64,000 nucleotides of DNA from Brienomyrus brachyistius (Eukaryota; Chordata; Actinopteri; Osteoglossiformes; Mormyridae), in NCBI RefSeq assembly GCF_023856365.1, contig NC_064554.1:6687001-6751000 (forward strand), read 5' to 3'. Each line of letters starts with the position of its first letter. Position 1 is the stretch's first letter. This document shows, one piece after another, positions 58,278-64,000 of this stretch. The notes below the pieces were generated by a model that saw nothing but the letters and a program-made list of their open reading frames with translations, had not been told where the DNA came from and did no database searches. The position numbers and the translations under genes were made by a program.

Positions 58278-58384
58278 CTGAATTTGGCCTTGTTAATGAT
58301 GCCTCTAGCCTCTTCATGCGTAACCCCTATCAGCGACTCCTTGTTGATGGCGATTAGCTGATCTCCAGGTTTCAGTCGTCCATC
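58278..58384 (-). CDS. stxbp4: stxbp4 exon, second part of the PDZ domain
   Basis: This 107-bp exon (acceptor CTCCCGTAG, donor TTCAG|GTGCGT) reads [20 protein letters not shown] and [15 protein letters not shown]. It matches human [20 protein letters not shown] and VSFEEAKSIITRAKL almost residue for residue. GDQL and the following helix are standard PDZ features. Confidence 0.97.
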
Positions 58385-58489
58385 CTACGGGAGAAGCAAG
58401 GCCCTCAGACACACAATTCCACACCGCACATGTGCTGAATACCAAAATCACTTAGCTTAGACTCACCACTAGGGATTCACAAGATCCGA

Positions 58490-58755
58490 CTTCTCACCCT
58501 TGTCAAGGTCACAGGGTGAGGTCTACCATAGATGGGATGCCAGGCCACCAAAAGACACACATTTACATTTTAAGCAATCCAGAGATGCCGATTAGATTAA
58601 CTGCAGATTTATACTGTGGGGGGACACCAGAGAGCCTGAAGGAGGCAAACATAACTCAGGGAGATCATGCAGAGCAGATGTGAGGTGAGATTTAAAACCC
58701 CACCCATTTAGGTATGAAGCAGCAGTGTGTCCTCTCTGCTTCCATGCTGCCTTAC
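58490..58755 (-). mobile_element. Decayed SINE of the ATGG-tail family
   Basis: Minus-oriented relic containing GGGATGCCAGGCCACC, AGCAATCCAGAGATGCCGAT and GGTATGAAGCAGCAGTGTG. These correspond to the order of parts in the intact copies. The AATCCAGAGATGCCRATTAG block recurs at 59468, showing the same middle region there. Confidence 0.55.
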
Positions 58756-59456
58756 AGTATATGCAACATCCACACTTTCTAATTATGCTGACAGTGTTTG
58801 TGCATCGAGGCGATCCAGTGCTTCATGTATATATGAGAAGATGCAAGAGAGAACAGGAACGATCCTATTCTTTGGTGGCATTGGTAAATAAATGAAGCTG
58901 TACGACATTGTCCTGAGATCCAACATTAATCACTGCAAAAAAAAAACATGCCAAACGCACAAAGCTGAACGGTTGGACCATTTCAGTCCCTCTTTGGTAG
59001 GCTTTGTGTAACACGCCCCTTAAATAAACCATTCCTTCAGTTTTTTGTATGGTATTAACAAGATTGTTGCCGTACACGTTCTTGTTTGTAGGTATTTTTA
59101 GCTGACACTGGCAAATCAGTCACACAGGCAGTCTCCACAAATAAAATGTTTCCAGGAGCCATTCCAGTGCTTTAAGAATTCAGGACACATCTGTTTGAGT
59201 GGTGGTGACAAGCAGAAAAGCTCTCGTTTATTTGAAAATCCGTTCGCCGTTTCAAGACAGTGCACCAAAGCAAGAAGCTGCAAACAAGCTGTTAAACTAT
59301 GCAGCAAATCAGTTCACAGCCAAAGCTTTTCGGAGATTTCAGAGCGTCTAGAAAGGTCACATTTCTCACGCCTCTCAACGCCCACTCACCCTGTGATTCA
59401 TCCGAGGAGTAATATGGCAACAATAACCCATTTGGATACGGGCTAAAGGCAGCCGT

Positions 59457-59531
59457 ATGTGCTTGGGCAATCCAGAGATGCCAATTAGATTAACTGCATG
59501 TTTTTATGCTGGGGGGGGGGGGGGGGGGGGG
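59457..59531 (-). mobile_element. Fragment of a dispersed repeat ending in a G22 run
   Basis: GGCAATCCAGAGATGCCAAT, followed by TAGATTAACTGCATGTTTTT, is nearly the same as 58579-58615. It ends in a 22-base G homopolymer (59510-59531) where the intact SINEs have a shorter G-rich stretch. It is probably a truncated SINE whose G run has expanded. Confidence 0.5.
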
Positions 59532-61480
59532 ACGTGTTATGAAACTGACGAGATCAACACCGTTTTAGCAAAACCATGGGCGTCACGCAAACTAAATTTG
59601 TGGGTGGGCACCGTTTCAATACCGTGCACATTAACAAAATTTAAAAAAACACATACGTAGATACAAATGTTCTTGAAACTTTATGCAACCATTCACATTC
59701 AAACACATCCAGCTAACCTTATTAGCTGCAGCTGAGATGTGAGTCATGATAGCTTGTTGATGATGTGTAGAGTTACGGGTGGAAAACAGGAATGATGAGG
59801 GATGGGGGACAGGATTAAGAGATGTTATCTGATGGAGGAAGCTCACTCCCTGGTCAGATTACCCTGACTGTGAGTGTACGACAAGTTTAACGACGTGCTT
59901 TCATGGCCAAAGTAGGAACATTATTGTTGACAGAATAATTAAATTTACGTTACACGTCGACAAAACGCACAAACACATACCTACCGAAATTGATTGGCGC
60001 AACGCCAATGAGCAATACGACACTGTATGAACTGTAATCACTGGAGCGCCACCTGTGCAGGATCCCGGAGGGAAACTTTTTCATTTGTTCCGACGCTGCC
60101 GCTCGTCCATGATTGGCTGACATGTATGAGACGCCACAGGGTTCATCAGCAGGACTAATTAAGCAGTTTCTGGCAAGTATATATTGTCTATTTTCAAATA
60201 GTGTAAATTATGTGTATTCCTGTGTTTTTGTTGGTAGTAAATGTTGTGGAATGCGTGTAACCATGACTGTCATTTAAACTGTTGGCTTCCCTGCCTGTGC
60301 CGCTGCTACTATTAAACCAACGGTAGCTGTTAATAAAGAGAGTAACTTTTATTCCAAAAGAGCTGTCATCTCCCTTATTAAAACGGCTCACGCACTCTCC
60401 ACAATAGGTTTATTTGTGCTCTGCATGTGGGTCTGCTGCATTGAAAACACACTGTACCCTCCAGGGCTGTGGCGTGACAAAGCATGAGCAGGCAGGCAGC
60501 GTCATTTTCAGTACGCGACAGCCTGCTCGCGGCGACGTTTTCGATTTGGTTTTGTCCGGACATGCTTGAAGGATACGGCTACCTTAATGTTCTGACCTTT
60601 TAGAGAAACTGATGAAGACAGAATATCTTTTTAACAGCGGCTTAACCGGGAAGCTGAAACGCCAAAATGGCGTGACCTTGGGTCAATGTTTCAATACAGA
60701 ATTACACTTTAGTCCTATTTAATTTGTGTGGGCCAATGTTTATGGAAGGAGCTCAACACACTACCAAAAGCCTGACCTGAAACACGCAGCAGGCAGTGTG
60801 TGATGGCAGAGAGAAGGTCACCCACTACAATCCACGGTGCTGGGTCTAGCCTGTGTGGTGCCTTGGCTGAACCCCCCCTTCAGCATCCTGAACTAATTCT
60901 ATATAAATATTAAAATAGACACAAATGAAATTCAAAAATATCAACATGAAATAACAGAGTCAAAAGGAATTAAATTATAGGAGCCTTTACTCTTCTTTCT
61001 AAACAAGCACCTGATGGCTTAGACCTTTCTTATCCATGTGTGCTAATTTAACATGAGCGCCTGCCCATGTTGCCTGTACCTAAATCCGCCAGTGACACTC
61101 TGCCCAGGAGGTACAAGCTTTCCTCAGTGCAAACAGCACAGATCGAACCTGAACTCCCCAATGCCATCGAGTCGCCCCTCCTCCCCCCTGAAGATATTAA
61201 CGGCCGGATGTTTCCTGTCCGTCTCAATCCTCAATGGGAGACGCTGTCGTGAAACTGCCATAAAAGGCAATCTTCTTTTCAGGACGTGTAATTAGACACT
61301 GAGAACAGGTATTCACTGTGCACGCCTCCCTCTTCCTTTTCAGTGCACATAATCTATCTAGGTCATCAATCAGCACTGACTTTAGGTTATTTTAAAAATT
61401 TCCCTCTTCTACTCTGCACAGAGGGGTGTTTGGCCACCCATGGTGACCCAGAAGATTGCCCCCTGCTGGGCCTCGCTCAC
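59532..61480. other. stxbp4: stxbp4 intron, no gene seen
   Basis: No exon recognised. The segment around 60000-60400 has a slightly different composition and a terminal block GGCTCACGCACTCTCCAC that might be an old repeat; I could not classify it. Confidence 0.5.
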
Positions 61481-61622
61481 CCTGTGGCAGTCGCTCCCAG
61501 CCAGCACGTCCTGGATGAAGATGGCCGGCCCATCGGGTCTGTTGGAGCCTCCGCCGATGGCGATGCCCAGGCTGCAGGAGCGAGTCACGCTGATCAGCTG
61601 GATGAGACCATCTCCCGGGAGG
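61481..61622 (-). CDS. stxbp4: stxbp4 exon, first part of the PDZ domain
   Basis: This 142-bp exon (acceptor CTTTCTGCTTCAG, donor AGG|GTGAGC) completes Ser and reads [20 protein letters not shown], then [20 protein letters not shown] and AGSDCHR. The SLGI segment is the carboxylate-binding loop of a PDZ domain. The last part matches human NRNEGPLVYIQEIIPGGDCY. In mammals STXBP4 binds syntaxin-4 and regulates insulin-stimulated GLUT4 vesicle fusion. Confidence 0.95.
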
Positions 61623-61740
61623 CTGAAGCAGAAAGGAGCCGTCGTCAGTGTACCTCGGACAGAGGGGCTCCAGATGTTTAGCCAGTGAGCAGGAATTCTA
61701 CTGTTGAATATTCTAGAAAAAGTGCATTTCGTAAAACGAA

Positions 61741-62110
61741 AGCATCAAGTCACGTCAAGTTTATTTAAATAGCACATTTAAAAATAGTTCATCCAAAGTG
61801 CAATACAAAAAAAGAATTAAAACTAACAAGACATACTAAAGCATTAAACAAACCCAACTGCTATTTACCAAAATAAGAGAGACCTAAAATATGATTTTAA
61901 AGTGAAATGCATAATAAACGGCAAGTTAAATTTAAATAATCATGAAAAAAAATGAACAACGATTAAAACCTACTAGAATCATTAAAACATACTAAAAACT
62001 AAAACATCAAACAAATGCTAAGCCAAGCTATATAAGTGGGTAAAGCTGTAAGCTGCTTTTGAATAACAATAATAATAACTGCAACCACAATTATGTGTTT
62101 CTGCAGCAAA
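61741..62110. repeat. Teleost dispersed repeat (CAAGTTTATTTAAATAGCAC type)
   Basis: CATCAAGTCACGTCAAGTTT followed by ATTTAAATAGCACATTTAAA is the start of a very common fish dispersed repeat ('TCAAGTTTATTTGTATAGCGC'). The expected CAAAGTGCAATACA block follows at about 61795. The sequence then becomes A-rich and ends in an AAT-rich tail near 62065. The class is not certain. Confidence 0.6.
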
Positions 62111-62430
62111 AGAAATAAAAGCCATTCATCTTCCAAGCCCTTATTCTAGGGAGCACTGGGGAGAGGAAACGAAGTGCAATGCATTCCAACATTTTAAATA
62201 TAATTTTCAGCAAGTTCTAAGTTTAGGTCTCACAGCTTTGGAGGTTTATGTTGTAAAATCAAAATTCTGTGCATAAGCAAATCCTGTTCAGCAAATTTGA
62301 CTTTCTGACTGCTGAAAAGAACACATGACCCTCAGTGACAGAGCTAAGGCGAAGCTGCAGTCAGTCCAATGATTTCTGTGATAGTCATTAATGTTCCATG
62401 CTCTGAGTCATAGACTGTGTTTGGAATACC

Positions 62431-63042
62431 ACTCACTCACTCACTCACTCACTCACTCACTTGCCCACTAACTCACTCACTCGTTCACTCACTCACTCAC
62501 TCACTCACTCACTCACTTGCCCACTCACTCACTCACTCGCTCACTCACTCACTCACTCACTTGCCCACTAACTCACTCACTCACTCTCTCACTCGCTCAC
62601 TCACTCGCCCACTCACTCACTTACTCACTCACTCACTCACTTTCCCACTAACTCACTCACTCACTCACTCACCCACTCACTCACTCTCTCACTCGCTCAC
62701 TTACTCGCCCTCTCACTCACTCACTCACTAACTCACTCACTCACTCACTCACTCACTAGCCCACTCACTCACTCGCCCATGCACTCACTTGCCCTCTCAC
62801 TCACTCACTCACTCACTCACTCACTCACCCACTCACTCACTCTCTCACTCGCTCACTTACTTGCCCTCTCAATCACTCACCCTCTCACTCACTCACTCAC
62901 TCACTCACTCACTCACTCACTCACTCACTCACTAACTCACTCACTCACTCGCCCTCTCACTTACTCACTCGCTCACTCACTCGCCCACTCACTCACTAAC
63001 TCACTAATTTACTCACTCACTCACTAGCCCACTCACTATATA
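62431..63042. repeat. (ACTC)n tetranucleotide array, about 600 bp
   Basis: Long runs of CACT units are interrupted at semi-regular spacing by GCCC, TAAC and CTCT variants, and the larger pattern TCGCCCACTCACTCAC recurs. The array is flanked by GTGTTTGGAATACCACTCAC on the left and CACTATATAGTGTTCACTAC on the right. It encodes only artificial Thr/His/Ser/Leu open frames. Confidence 0.96.
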
Positions 63043-63790
63043 GTGTTCACTACATAGCACACTCACTTGGGGACAAGGGCAGACAACGGTTGATACATTT
63101 CAGACACTAAGAAGATTTTATGCTGCTACATAATTACATGCCGGATATTCATAAGTGTTCCGCGTAAACAAACGTTGGTATTTTTGGATAAGTACACATA
63201 GTAAGTGACACATGTCTGTACAACGTTCAATTAAAAATAAAACTAAACTTTACTACACAAATCTCTGCACACATAACTTTATTTACAACATACTTGGCTG
63301 TACTGTATCCACCTACGCAAGCATGATGGGGCCTGCAGTAGTAACTATAGTATTTTATACTAATCTTCAATATACTGTATTAATTGTGTATTAACGTTAC
63401 CCATGTAAAGTAGTCAAATACATCAAAATAACCTTTTATTTTTAAACCAGCAGCCGTAGCTCACATGCAAGTATTTCATAAGCAAGCTACTGAACAACAG
63501 GTAACAGTTACAGTTCAGACTGAACAAAGTTTCTTAAATTTGGTTCCAACAGTCACGTGACAGACTGCAATGCATGATGAGTCTAAGTTGACCGATGTAG
63601 GGCACAGCTCTTCGCTGAATATGTAGTGCACTATATAGTGGCTGAAATTTACGGTTTATGTTGTGCAAAATGGCCGACTCATTGTATAGTGCAATAAATA
63701 GTGGGCAAGTGGACATTTAAAACACGGCTATAGTTATTTGTGTAGACCTGGGTAAGACGAGATGCTGGAAGGGCTGGCGCTGAGACGTAC
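63043..63790. mobile_element. Probable MITE pieces (TAGTGCACTATATAGTG type) in a stxbp4 intron
   Basis: CACTATATAGTGTTCACTAC at 63034 and TAGTGCACTATATAGTGGCT with TATAGTGCAATAAATAGTGG at 63624-63700 are characteristic of a widespread fish MITE whose interior often contains ACTC repeats. The arrangement suggests that the tetranucleotide array grew inside such an element. Between these pieces there is no recognisable gene. Confidence 0.5.
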
Positions 63791-64000
63791 CTTATAGGTC
63801 GCATTAGGAGCCCAGTCCCACTGTAGGCACATTGAGAGCCGGCCGGGCTCAGCAGCAGGGGGCTCTGTGACCGCGATGAAGACCCAGACGATGTGCTGTC
63901 CACATACTTGCCTGTTTCATAGGAATGAAACATTAGCCTTCTGGATGCAGAACACAAGGGTTTGGGCTTGGCTTCAACATGGTAAACCCCAACCCACCCC
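63791..64000 (-). CDS. stxbp4: stxbp4 exon, Ser-rich segment before the PDZ domain (runs off the window)
   Basis: The donor is ATAAG|GTACGT and the exon leaves phase 2, which the next exon at 61622 completes. The frame stays open to the window edge. It reads VEAKPKPLCSASRRL, MFHSYETGKYVDSTSSGSSS, then RSQSPLLLSPAGSQCAYSGT and GLLMRPI. No acceptor or ATG that clearly starts the exon is visible, so its 5' limit is unknown. Human STXBP4 has only about 20 residues before its PDZ domain and nothing like this Ser-rich stretch, so this may be a fish-specific or alternative N-terminus. Confidence 0.75.

Noticed and set aside
62417..63027. Thr/His/Ser/Leu-rich frames
   Set aside because: Translation of the ACTC array.

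Overview
This is genomic DNA from a vertebrate, almost certainly a ray-finned fish. It carries two interrupted protein genes with GT-AG introns. The gaps and introns hold (CA)n and tetranucleotide microsatellites and fish-type mobile elements: tRNA-derived SINEs with ATGG tails, an L2-like LINE, a Tc1-like element, hAT MITEs and a Tigger-like element. There are no prokaryotic operons, CRISPR arrays or phage genes. The species cannot be named from the sequence.

Left half, plus strand: the complete coding region of axin1, the scaffold of the beta-catenin destruction complex in Wnt signalling. I placed ten coding exons between 4313 and 28748. All splice phases agree, giving an 852-codon protein. 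It carries an N-terminal tankyrase motif, an RGS domain, a GSK3-binding helix, a beta-catenin-binding helix, a His-rich patch, a 108-bp cassette exon and a C-terminal DIX domain. A non-coding first exon probably lies in the first kilobase, but I can only suggest it. The 3' UTR probably runs to one of several AATAAA signals between 29.08 and 30.93 kb. Three minisatellites lie in the introns: 46-bp units in intron 2, and 31/35-bp and 22-bp arrays on either side of the small exon coding for the GSK3-binding segment. They generate long repetitive open frames that are not genes.

Right half, minus strand: a partial gene matching syntaxin-binding protein 4 (stxbp4/Synip). It enters at the right edge and runs leftward, tail-to-tail with axin1. 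Sixteen phase-compatible exons were placed from 64000 down to 42279, and a possible terminal exon at 36307-36378. They encode a Ser-rich segment, a PDZ domain, the helical middle region and the coiled coil. The WW domain that ends mammalian STXBP4 was not found.

Between and within the genes, several insertions can be dated relative to each other or delimited exactly. These are SINEs with target-site duplications, a hAT MITE nested inside an L2 LINE, a Tigger-like element bounded by TA, a shortened Tc1-like element and a BED-finger hAT transposase remnant. I see no obviously new biological system. The most noteworthy points are the minisatellite-flanked exon, the G15/C15 pair just after the axin1 stop codon, the nested elements, the resemblance of the Tigger-like element to mammalian copies, and the unusual ends of the stxbp4 gene.
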